A stretch of 64,000 nt of DNA from Thermoleophilia bacterium (GTDB lineage Bacteria > Actinomycetota > Thermoleophilia > Miltoncostaeales > Miltoncostaeaceae). Below, one piece after another: positions 25,901-33,800 of this stretch. The translations under genes were made by a program, and so were the position numbers. The notes under the pieces are model-generated. The model did no database searches and had not been told where the DNA came from. It saw only the letters and a program-made list of their open reading frames with translations. Numbering within the stretch: the stretch's first letter is position 1; each line of letters starts with the position of its first letter. The stretch spans positions 1-64,000 of the forward strand of contig JADLHW010000112.1 of NCBI GenBank assembly GCA_020848615.1, read 5' to 3'.

Positions 25901-26665
25901 GTGGAGCGCGACGACGGGATGACCCGCGGGTACCTCGCCGGAGCGGGCGTGGCCGCGGGGATGCGGGTGCTGGAGGTCGGGTGCGGCACCGGGGAGGTGA
26001 CGGCGGTGCTGGCCGGCCTGGTGGGCCCCTCGGGGCACGTCACGGCGGTCGACCGCGATGCCGTGGCGCTGGCGCGGGCGCGGGACCGGATGACGGGGCT
26101 CGGCGCCGGCCACGTCCGCTTGGCGTGCGCCGACGTGACCGCGGATCCGGCGCTGCCCGAGGCCCTCGGGGCCGACGGCTTCGACGTGCTCGCCGGCCGG
26201 CGGGTGCTGATGTACCTGCCGGACCCTTCCGCGGTGGTGCGGCGCCTCGCCGGGCGGCTGCGCGCCGGTGGCCTGGTGGTGTTCGAGGAGGCCGACGCCA
26301 CCATGGTCCCCGGCCGGGTCACGCCCATGCCGGCGCACGACCGGGCCGGCGGGTGGCTGCGCGCGATGCTCGTCGCGGAGGGCGCGGACCCCGCGATGGG
26401 ATTCCACCTGCCCGCCGTCCTCGCGGCGGCCGGCCTGGAGGTGCGGGGGGTCCGCGCCGAGGCCGTCATCGAGGGCCAGGGGACGCAGTTCCCGCTGGCG
26501 GACCTGGTGGGGCTCATGGGGGACCGGATCGCCGCCGCGGGTGTCGCGACATCCGCGGAGGTCGCGGAGATCCGGTTGCGGATCGGCGGGGAACGCGCCG
26601 ACCCGGCGGTGGTCTACGTCTCGGGGATGAGCTTCTGCGCCTGGGCGCGGACGCCGGCTACCTGA
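25901..26665 (+). CDS. Class I SAM-dependent methyltransferase
   Basis: A 254-residue methyltransferase. Motif I is VLEVGCGTGEVTAVL, the acidic end of strand 2 is AVDRDAVALARAR, and the post-II segment is ACADVTADPALPE. The fold resembles UbiE/Methyltransf_11 proteins. It starts with GTG seven bases after the monooxygenase stop, so the two are probably an operon and may act on one small molecule. Its 3' end overlaps the convergent glyoxalase-like gene by eight bases. Confidence 0.85.
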   Translation: MERDDGMTRGYLAGAGVAAGMRVLEVGCGTGEVTAVLAGLVGPSGHVTAVDRDAVALARARDRMTGLGAGHVRLACADVTADPALPEALGADGFDVLAGRRVLMYLPDPSAVVRRLAGRLRAGGLVVFEEADATMVPGRVTPMPAHDRAGGWLRAMLVAEGADPAMGFHLPAVLAAAGLEVRGVRAEAVIEGQGTQFPLADLVGLMGDRIAAAGVATSAEVAEIRLRIGGERADPAVVYVSGMSFCAWARTPAT

Positions 26666-27050
26666 AACGCCCGCCGCGCGCGAGCACCTCGATGCGGTAG
26701 CCGTCCGGGTCGCTCACGAAGAAGTACCGGCCGCTGAAGCCGTCCTTCACGAGCTCCTTCAGGGGGTCGGGGTTCAGGCCGGCCGCGGTGAAGCGGGCGT
26801 GCTCGGCGTCGAGGTCCTCCACGCTGAACGCCATGTGGCCGTACCCGTTGCCCAGGTCGTACGGCTCGGCGGTGCCCCGGTTCACGGTGAGCTCCAGCTC
26901 GAACTCGGTCTCGGGGTTCGCGAGGTAGATGAGCGAGAACGTGTCGAAGTCGACGCGCTGGGCGATCTGCAGGCCGAACGCCTCGCGGTAGAACACCAGC
27001 GACCGCTCCTCGTCGCGGACGCGGATCATGGTGTGGATGGCCTTCGCCAT
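26658..27050 (-). CDS. Glyoxalase I-like VOC family protein
   Basis: A 130-residue vicinal-oxygen-chelate protein very close to lactoylglutathione lyase (GloA). Metal ligands of the fold are seen as IHTMIRVRD (H6), FELELTVN (Glu), GYGHMAFSV (His) and YRIEVL (Glu). GloA detoxifies methylglyoxal as a thiol hemiacetal, and in actinobacteria the thiol would be mycothiol rather than glutathione. The family's usual length is about 130-140 residues, so it is complete. Confidence 0.85.
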   Translation of the reverse strand: MAKAIHTMIRVRDEERSLVFYREAFGLQIAQRVDFDTFSLIYLANPETEFELELTVNRGTAEPYDLGNGYGHMAFSVEDLDAEHARFTAAGLNPDPLKELVKDGFSGRYFFVSDPDGYRIEVLARGGRFR

Positions 27051-27141
27051 GGGGACCCCCGGGGACGTGGACGGCGCCCTCTGAGCCTACCCGTGGGCGT
27101 GGGTGGGGACCCGTCCCCCGCGGCGGGTCCCCGTGGCGCTG

Positions 27142-27324
27142 CTAGGCGGCCTCCGGCTCCCCCTCGGCGACGGGGCCGTAGAGCATGGCCGCCCGGTGCT
27201 CGGCGGCCATCTCGGCCAGGCGCGCGCGGTACGCGGCGCGCGCGGCCTCGAACGCGTTCCAGCTGGTGTCGCCCTCCTGGCGCACGCCCAGCACGGAGAG
27301 CAGCACACGATCCTCCGGGTGCAT
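27142..27324 (-). CDS. Small hypothetical protein (60 aa)
   Basis: A short, helical, soluble ORF (LLSVLGVRQEGDTSWNAFEAARAAYRAR, cited in pieces) with an acidic end. It starts ATG at 27324 after an AGGTTCGCG sequence. Codon third positions are mostly G/C. It lies between the glyoxalase-like gene and the RiPP locus on the same strand, 87 bases downstream of the LanC-like stop. It has no resemblance to a peptidase or transporter. Confidence 0.5.
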   Translation of the reverse strand: MHPEDRVLLSVLGVRQEGDTSWNAFEAARAAYRARLAEMAAEHRAAMLYGPVAEGEPEAA

Positions 27325-27411
27325 CGCGAACCTCCGGGTCGCGGTGGGCAGTGCCCGCGAGTCTCGGCGCCCCGGCGGTCCCGCGGTATGGCCCCTAGGT
27401 GTGGACCGGCG

Positions 27412-28530
27412 TCACCCTGCCGCCGGCCATGGACCGGGAAGGAGCGCCGGCCCGGTCCGCGGAACGGCGATGCGCACCAGCGTGTGGATCACGCCGGCGA
27501 TCCCCGTCATGAGTCCCAGCGACCGTCCGCCGGGGAGCCCGCACCGGATGGGGATGCCGTCCGCCACCTCCGCCGCCACCGCCGCCGCCCACGTGTCACG
27601 GGTATCGGGCATGCCCGCCACGGCGAGCGCCTCCGCCAGGCCGCCCGTCCCGTGGCAGAGCGTGAGATCCGCACCGGTCGCGCCGAGGGAGGCGCCGGCC
27701 TGCGCCCGGATGGTGCGGAGCCCGCCGGCGAGCGGTTCCTCGGCCACGGGCACCCCGAGATCGCGGGCCCGGGTCCGGGCGATGGCGATGCCGGGGGCCC
27801 CGTGACACCACGCGCACGCGAACGTCCGTGCTTCCAGGAGCCGGCCCGGCCGCATGTCGCGCCAGTTCCCCGCGTGCGGGTCGAACCGTGTGTCTTCGGC
27901 GCCGAGCACGCGGGCGGCGTCCTCCGCGAACCCGGCCTCCGCGAGCGCCAGCGCGACGCCGGAGGCGCCGTGAGCGAGCCCGGTGCCCATGGCGGCGCCG
28001 TCGGTGCCCCGCAGGCGTGTGGCGATGGTCCGCCCGCGCCGACCCAGACCGGCACCGGGCAGCAGGGCGTCGAGGGCGATCAGGCCCAGGGCCGTGCCCG
28101 CCGCGCCTCCGATGAGGTCGGTGCCCTCGGGTTCGGCGATCCCGGCGGCGACCCCGGCCGCCAGGTCGAGCAGCTCCCGGTCCCGCATGACGCGGCCGGC
28201 CAGGGCGGCGGCGAGCGCGACTCCGGTGGCGCCGTCGAAGAGGCCGGCGCCGCTCCGGTGGCGCCGCAGCAGGGCGGACGACTGTCGCAGCGCACCGGTG
28301 GCCGTACGCCGGAGCAGCGCGTCACCGGTCGCCGCGCCGGCGCAGGCGAGGGCGAGCCCGATTCCGGCGGTGCCGAGGTACAGGTCCGCGGGCAGGGTCG
28401 CGACGACCGGCACGTCGGGCGTCCCATCGGCCATGACCGGCCCCATCCACGTGCACCGACCGGCGTGCCACAGCGCCTGGCCCGCGAGGTCACCGGCGAG
28501 CGCGTGGGCCAGGTCCAGCGCGTCCCTCAT
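27412..28530 (-). CDS. LanC-type lanthionine cyclase
   Basis: A 372-residue LanC-like protein. LanC enzymes use zinc to activate cysteine thiols for addition to dehydroalanine or dehydrobutyrine, closing thioether rings. All three zinc ligands are present: C242 in ACAWCHGAPG, then C292 and H293 in TLCHGTGG. Seven glycine-rich helical-hairpin repeats of the alpha/alpha barrel are seen (GTAGIGLALA, GATGVALAAA, GGAAGTALGL, HGASGVALAL, HGAPGIAIA, CHGTGGLAEA, GIAGVIHTL). Its ATG overlaps the stop of the HopA1-like gene (ATGA), so it is the last gene of a coupled modification operon. It has no fused kinase or dehydratase domain. Confidence 0.85.
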   Translation of the reverse strand: MRDALDLAHALAGDLAGQALWHAGRCTWMGPVMADGTPDVPVVATLPADLYLGTAGIGLALACAGAATGDALLRRTATGALRQSSALLRRHRSGAGLFDGATGVALAAALAGRVMRDRELLDLAAGVAAGIAEPEGTDLIGGAAGTALGLIALDALLPGAGLGRRGRTIATRLRGTDGAAMGTGLAHGASGVALALAEAGFAEDAARVLGAEDTRFDPHAGNWRDMRPGRLLEARTFACAWCHGAPGIAIARTRARDLGVPVAEEPLAGGLRTIRAQAGASLGATGADLTLCHGTGGLAEALAVAGMPDTRDTWAAAVAAEVADGIPIRCGLPGGRSLGLMTGIAGVIHTLVRIAVPRTGPALLPGPWPAAG

Positions 28531-29465
28531 GCGAACGCCTCCGGGGCCCAGGCCGCTCCCGGGCCGAGATGCGGGCGGGCCGGGTCCAGGCCCGCCGCGG
28601 CCAGGGCGGCCTCCATCCACCGCACGCGGGCGCGCAGGCCCCACTCGCGCGCCTCCATCGCGCGCACGAGGCCCTCGGCGAGCAGGCCGCAGCGGTGGTG
28701 GCCGAAGCTGTCCAGGCCCCCGGGGTCCTCGGCCCAGCCGACCCCCGGCGCGAGCCGCAGCGTCAGCACCGGGACGGCGGGACGCAGGTGCCGCGACAGG
28801 TCGCGGTACCTGCGGCGCAGGGCGGCGACCACGGCCGCCGCGTCGTCCATGCGCGCGTAGAGGACCGCGGCGTCGCACCGGCGGTACGACGCGGGATCCG
28901 AGAGCAGCTTCATCCGGAACGGCACGCCGGCGCGGTCCAGCTCCGCGCCGATGACCGCGGCGAGCGACGGGGCGCCGCGGGGCGTCGCGTGCAGGTACGC
29001 CCGCATGACGCGCCCGTCGATGCGTCCGTCCAGGTCCCGGCGGCCCAGGACGAGGTGGTAGCCCGGCACCAGCCCCGGCAGGCCGGCCGGCAGGCGCAGC
29101 TCGGGGCCGTCGGCACCCGGGACGAGATCTCCGGGGGCGACCTCGGCGCGCAGGCCGCCGCGCACGGCGCAGCCCGCCCCCGACTCGCGCCACCCCGCCT
29201 GCAACGACCCCGCCGCGGCACGGGCCGCGTCGATGCGCGCCGCGAGCGCGGTGAGGCCTGTCGGGACCGGTGCCTCGGCCTCCGGTACCCGCGGCGCGTG
29301 GCGGCCGCGCCGGTACCAGTCCGCGTAGAGACGCTCCTGCGCGGCGCCGACGAGCGCGTCCCGGCCCGGTCCGGTCGCCTCCGCCACGCCGAACCATCGC
29401 ATCGCCCCGGGGGCGAGCTCGAGCACGGAGGCGGCACCCGCCAGCGCGGCGCGGACGCCGGTCAC
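28527..29465 (-). CDS. HopA1 effector-family protein, probable phospho-Ser/Thr lyase of a RiPP pathway
   Basis: A 312-residue protein. Residues about 100-290 match the HopA1 family: MRAYLHATPRGAPSLAAVIG (154-173), PFRMKLLSDPASYRRCDAA (182-200), RLAPGVGWAEDPG (237-249) and SFGHHRCGLLAEGL (253-266). In class V lanthipeptide and thioamitide pathways HopA1-like proteins work with a kinase-like partner and eliminate phosphate from Ser/Thr to give dehydro residues. That role here is inferred from the family and from overlaps with the kinase gene upstream (GTGA) and the LanC gene downstream (ATGA). The N-terminal 100 residues are helical and unassigned. Confidence 0.78.
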   Translation of the reverse strand: MTGVRAALAGAASVLELAPGAMRWFGVAEATGPGRDALVGAAQERLYADWYRRGRHAPRVPEAEAPVPTGLTALAARIDAARAAAGSLQAGWRESGAGCAVRGGLRAEVAPGDLVPGADGPELRLPAGLPGLVPGYHLVLGRRDLDGRIDGRVMRAYLHATPRGAPSLAAVIGAELDRAGVPFRMKLLSDPASYRRCDAAVLYARMDDAAAVVAALRRRYRDLSRHLRPAVPVLTLRLAPGVGWAEDPGGLDSFGHHRCGLLAEGLVRAMEAREWGLRARVRWMEAALAAAGLDPARPHLGPGAAWAPEAFA

Positions 29466-30448
29466 CGGACGGCCGCCACCCGGTCGGCGAACGCGTCCGT
29501 GCGGGTGAGCACCAGACGGGCCGCCATGGTGATCATCCGCGCCTCCGGCGGCGCGAACAGCTGCGCCTGGCATGCCTCGGCCGCGGCCTGGAGGAGGCGT
29601 GCTCCCGCCCAGCCCATCACCGGGAGGGGGTCGGGACGGGACGGCCCGTACGCGTCGAGCACCTCCGCGATCCCGGAGCAGGCCCGGTGGAGCGCCGGCC
29701 CTCCGCTGCGCAGGGCCAGCGGTTCGGAGGGGGCGCCCGGATCCAGCGCCAGCGCCCACCGCAGCAGCAGGTCGCCCGCCACCCAGCCCAGGTCGAGCGC
29801 GGGCGGGCCGGGGCCCGCCGCCTCCCAGTCCACCACGGTGATGCGGGCCGCGTCGCCGAGGAGCACGTTCGCGAGGCGCATGTCGCCGTGCGTGAGGACG
29901 TCGGGGCGCCACCGGGCGGCGAGGTCGTCGAGCACCGCGCAGATCCCGTCGTGCGCCTGCACTTCGCGGACGAGCCCCACGACGGCCGCCGGCGACCGGG
30001 AGAGCCGGCGCGGGCTGGGCCGGTGGAGGCGGGTGATCCACGGGGGCCGCGATCCGCCGTCCGCGACGGGCAGGTCGTGGAGGGCGGCGAGGAACCGTCC
30101 CAGCGCGGCCAGGTGGCCGGATGCGAGCCCCGGGACGGTGTCCGCGGGCACGCCTCCGGCGTGGGCGGTGACCAGGCCATCCCCGCCGTCGTGATGCACC
30201 CGCGGCACGACGTCCCGCAGCGACCCTCCGGCGAGGCCGCGCAGGAAGGCGCCCTCCCCGGAGGCCTCACCCGCGCGCGACGGCTTGGCGACCCAGCGGG
30301 GCTCCCCGTCGACCTCGACGACCACGGCCGCGTTGCGTCCCCCGGCGGGACGCAGCACGACGTCATGGTCGCTCAGGAACCCCGGTGCCGGTGCTGCGGC
30401 CGCGACCAGCCGCCGCAGGCGCGCCTCCGGTGTGTCAGTCCTCGGCAC
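29462..30448 (-). CDS. APH-like phosphotransferase, probable RiPP precursor kinase
   Basis: A 328-residue aminoglycoside-phosphotransferase-fold kinase. The catalytic parts are intact: K55 in RWVAKPSR, the catalytic loop THGDMRLANVL (H187, D189, N194) and the metal-binding VVDWEAAG (D207). In isolation this could be an antibiotic or sugar kinase. Its place between a candidate precursor and a HopA1-like lyase points to phosphorylation of precursor Ser/Thr. The GTG start lies 14 bases inside the precursor gene, so the two are translated together, and its stop overlaps the lyase start. Confidence 0.75.
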   Translation of the reverse strand: MPRTDTPEARLRRLVAAAAPAPGFLSDHDVVLRPAGGRNAAVVVEVDGEPRWVAKPSRAGEASGEGAFLRGLAGGSLRDVVPRVHHDGGDGLVTAHAGGVPADTVPGLASGHLAALGRFLAALHDLPVADGGSRPPWITRLHRPSPRRLSRSPAAVVGLVREVQAHDGICAVLDDLAARWRPDVLTHGDMRLANVLLGDAARITVVDWEAAGPGPPALDLGWVAGDLLLRWALALDPGAPSEPLALRSGGPALHRACSGIAEVLDAYGPSRPDPLPVMGWAGARLLQAAAEACQAQLFAPPEARMITMAARLVLTRTDAFADRVAAVR

Positions 30449-30842
30449 ACCATCCGATGGTGTGGGAGGTCACCTTGGGCCTGGGGCACGCGTAGGCCTG
30501 CATCGTCACGGGCTCGCACGAGCCGAGCCCGAAGAGGAGCTCGGGGCTCCCCGTGATCAGGGCGCCGTACAGGTCCTGTCCGAGGACCTCGACCTCCAGC
30601 TCGACCGCCTGCGGCACCCAGACGAGCGTCGGGTCCAGGGGGTCCGGTCCGGGCTCGATCGCGATGATCTCGTCCAGCGTGACGTACACCGAGAGGTCCA
30701 GCCCCGCGTAGAGCCGCGGCGGCTTCGCCTCCATGTCGAGGTAGCCGCGCAGCACCTTCATCGCCCTGCCGGCGCGCGCCGCCGACAGCGCCTCCAGGAT
30801 CCCCTTCGCGTACGGCGGTCCAGCCGCTCCGGCCATGCTCAT
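30435..30842 (-). CDS. Candidate lanthipeptide-like RiPP precursor (135 aa)
   Basis: The first small gene of the modification operon. Residues 1-107 form an acidic, strand-rich region without cysteine, unusually long for a leader. Residues 108-135 are a distinct tail with three cysteines (C109, C119, C132) and Ser/Thr at 108, 113, 125, 126 and 128, ending IGWCAED. The segment VTSHTIGWC resembles Ser/Thr-to-Cys ring patterns of lanthipeptides. AAGGAGG five bases before the ATG at 30842 is one of the best ribosome sites in the window. A second ATG at 30860 overlaps the stop of the upstream kinase gene (ATGA) and would add six residues. Alternatively it is a small partner protein that is not cleaved. 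Confidence 0.6.
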   Translation of the reverse strand: MSMAGAAGPPYAKGILEALSAARAGRAMKVLRGYLDMEAKPPRLYAGLDLSVYVTLDEIIAIEPGPDPLDPTLVWVPQAVELEVEVLGQDLYGALITGSPELLFGLGSCEPVTMQAYACPRPKVTSHTIGWCAED

Positions 30843-30856
30843 GTCTCCCTCCTTGG

Positions 30857-33800
30857 TCATCTGATGCCGAACTGCTCCCGCTCGCCCTCCGACAGCGCCC
30901 GGGTCACGCGCTCGACCGCCAGGCGCTCCACGTCGGAGATCGGCCCGCAGACGTCGCACCTCCAGCGCAGCAGGCGGTAGAAGCCACGCCGCGGCACGAC
31001 GGTCGCGACCCAGGTGCCGTCATCGCTGACGGCCGCGTCGTTGGGACGTTCAACCGGGAGCGCCAGGAGCGCGCCGCCTCCGCGCCAGTCCCACAGGCGG
31101 ACGCCGTCGGTCGCGGCGCTGGCCAGCGTGCGGGCGTCTCCCGAGAACTCCACCGAGCCCTCGATCGGGCCGGCGTGACCGCGCAGCACCGCCAGCTGCC
31201 TGCCCGTCCGCGTGTCCCACACGCGCACCGTCCGGTCCCCTGAGCCGCTTGCGGCGATGCTCCCGTCGGCGGTCACGTCGACCGTGGGAACGGAGCCGGT
31301 GTGGCCGGTCATGCGGACCGCGGTTCCCGCGTGCCATGCGATGAGCCGGCCGGTGAAGTCGGCTCCGAGGATCGTCGACCCGTCCGCGCTGATCCGGAGG
31401 GAGTTCGTCCCGGTGGGCAGGCGACCCACGATCACGGGCGGCGCCGATCCATCGCGGCGCCAGCGGATCACCTGGCCCACGTCCTTGCCGGCGACGGCGG
31501 TCCGGCCGTCGGGGGTGACGTCGACGCCCGACCAGAAGCCGGGCCGTGAGAACGGGGCGCCACCACCGGCCCGTGTGATGGCGAGGCCGCCGGAGGGCGA
31601 GGTCCATGCGAGCGGGGTCCCTCCCGGCCCCAGCACGCCGTCGTTGACCGCCCCTCCCGTGCCCGCATCCGTCACCGTCCGTTCCGCACCCGAACCGGCC
31701 GGCCAGTGCGCGATGCGGCCGTCGGGGAGCATGGCCGTCACCGCACCGTCATCGGAGATGGCCAGCCGCCGGCCCTCCCCGGCGCCCGCCTCACCCGATC
31801 GGATGTCGACGCGCTCCGGGACGCCGCGAGACCACACCCACCGACGCACGCCGTCCTCGCCGACGGTGACGAGCCGGTCCGGACCGCCGGCGAACGCCAC
31901 CGCGAACGCCTGGCCCTTGTGCCCCTGGAGCACCACGATCGCCTCGCCGCCGCCGGCCGGGCGTACGGACACGCCGCCGTCGGTGGCGGTCGTCGCGATC
32001 CATCGGCCGTCCGGTGACCATGCGACGCCGAGCACCGGCACATCCGTCCGGGCGTTCGCGGGGGCGGCGGACGCATCGGCCCAGCGCCAGCGGTACAGGT
32101 CCGGGGTCGAGAAACCGGTCACCGCGACGGTTTCGCCGTCGGGCGCGAACGCGACGCCGCCTCCCGGGTTCTCGACGGGAGCCGTCCTGCCGCCGCCTCC
32201 GTCCGACCGCCAGACGCCGATGACCCCGTGGGTCTCACCCCTGCTGCCTCCGGCGCCCACGTGACTCCCGTCCCGAGAGAAGGCGAGCCCGATCGCCTCG
32301 CCCGGCATCCGGCCGATCACCCGTCCCGGGGCCGTGCCGTCCACACGCCACACCGTGACGGCGCCGTCGGCGCCGGCCGACGCCACCAGGCGGCCGTCGG
32401 GGGAGATCGCCGCAGACCGGGCGTTCGCCACGCGGACGCTCCGCAGCAGCCTGCCGCCCTCGACGGTCCGCACCTCGACGCGCTGGGGCCAGGTGTCGGC
32501 GGTGCTGCCGGAGGTCACCGCGTATCGCGATCCCGTCGCGTCGACGTCGAGGCCGAGCACGAAGCTGGCATCTCCCGGCAGTGTCCCCGTCGCGCGTCCC
32601 GTCGCGAGGTCGAACTTCCGGACCACGCCGTCGATGCTGCCGGTGAGCAGCAGCGTCCCGTCCCGTGACACGGCGAGCCGGACGGCGCCGCCCGCGATCC
32701 GGAACCCGGCGACGACGGGCGAGGTGAACACCGTCTGCCGCAGCGCCCACCGGGCGTCCGGCGTGGGGTCGGCGTCCATCGCGGCCTGGGCGAGCAGGAC
32801 CCCGAGCTCCGGGTCGCGCGCGACCTGATCGCGCGCGTTCGCGGCGAGCTGGCGGGACTGCGCGACGGCCCGGGCACCCACGGCGTCGTTGCGTTGCAGG
32901 CGGGCGTAGCCGGCGGCCCCGCCGACCGCGATGACCCCGGCCGCCAGCGCCGCCATCGCGATGCGCGTGCGGCGGCGGCGGGCGAGCGCCTCGCGGCCCT
33001 CGCGCTGCTCCGACGCCGCGAGGAACCCGCGCTCCCGGTCATTGAGGGCGGCACGGTCACGCTCGCGCCACGCGGCCAGGCGGGCGCCGCGGTACACATG
33101 CCCCTCGTCGCGGTCCGCGCGCTCCCATTCGTCGGCCGCCTGGGTGAGCCGGTGCTGGGCGACCAGGGCCTCGCGCTCGTCGGCGATCCACCGGCGCAGG
33201 CGAGGCCAGCCGCGGATGAGGGCCTCGTGGGCCACCTCGACCGTGGGCCGTCCCGTGGAGGCGTCGCGGGAGGTGGTGAGCAGCCTGGCGGCGGTGAACG
33301 CCCCCACGACGGCGTCCACGTCGGCGTGCTCGGCGGGGTCGGTGACCAGCTCCCGCAGCTCCGCCCTGCGCCGCGTGTCCTCCGTGCCCTCCCCGGGCTG
33401 GGTGAGGCGCAGCAGGATGCGGCGGGCGAGCGCCTGCTGCTGCGGCGTGAGCTCCGCGTGAACCGTGTCGGCCCGGCGCGCCAGGGCGCCCTCCACGCCG
33501 CCGGAAGCCGCGTACGCCTCCAGCGTGAGCTCCCGGCCGCGCCTGCGGTGCCACAGCTCCAGCAGCAGGTGCTGCAGCAGCGGCAGCGCCCCCGGACGCC
33601 CGGCGAGGTCGTTGAGGATGTGGCGCGTGAGGCCGGTCTCCAGCACGAGGCCGCTGCGGCGGGCCGGCACCTCGATCGCGCGGCGGAGGGCGGCGGGACC
33701 CATGGGCCCCAGCAGGAACTGGTTCGACGCGACCAGGTCGCGCAGCGCGCCGTGCTCGGCACAGTGCTGGTAGAAGTCCGCCCGCATCGCGGCGACGACC

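Noticed and set aside
27507-28055. Long out-of-frame ORFs inside the RiPP operon
   Set aside because: They are Arg/Pro/Ala-rich shadows of real genes, common at high G+C, with no fold motifs.
29462-30448. The APH-like gene as an aminoglycoside-resistance gene
   Set aside because: The fold fits, but the overlaps with the candidate precursor and HopA1-like genes point to a RiPP kinase role instead.
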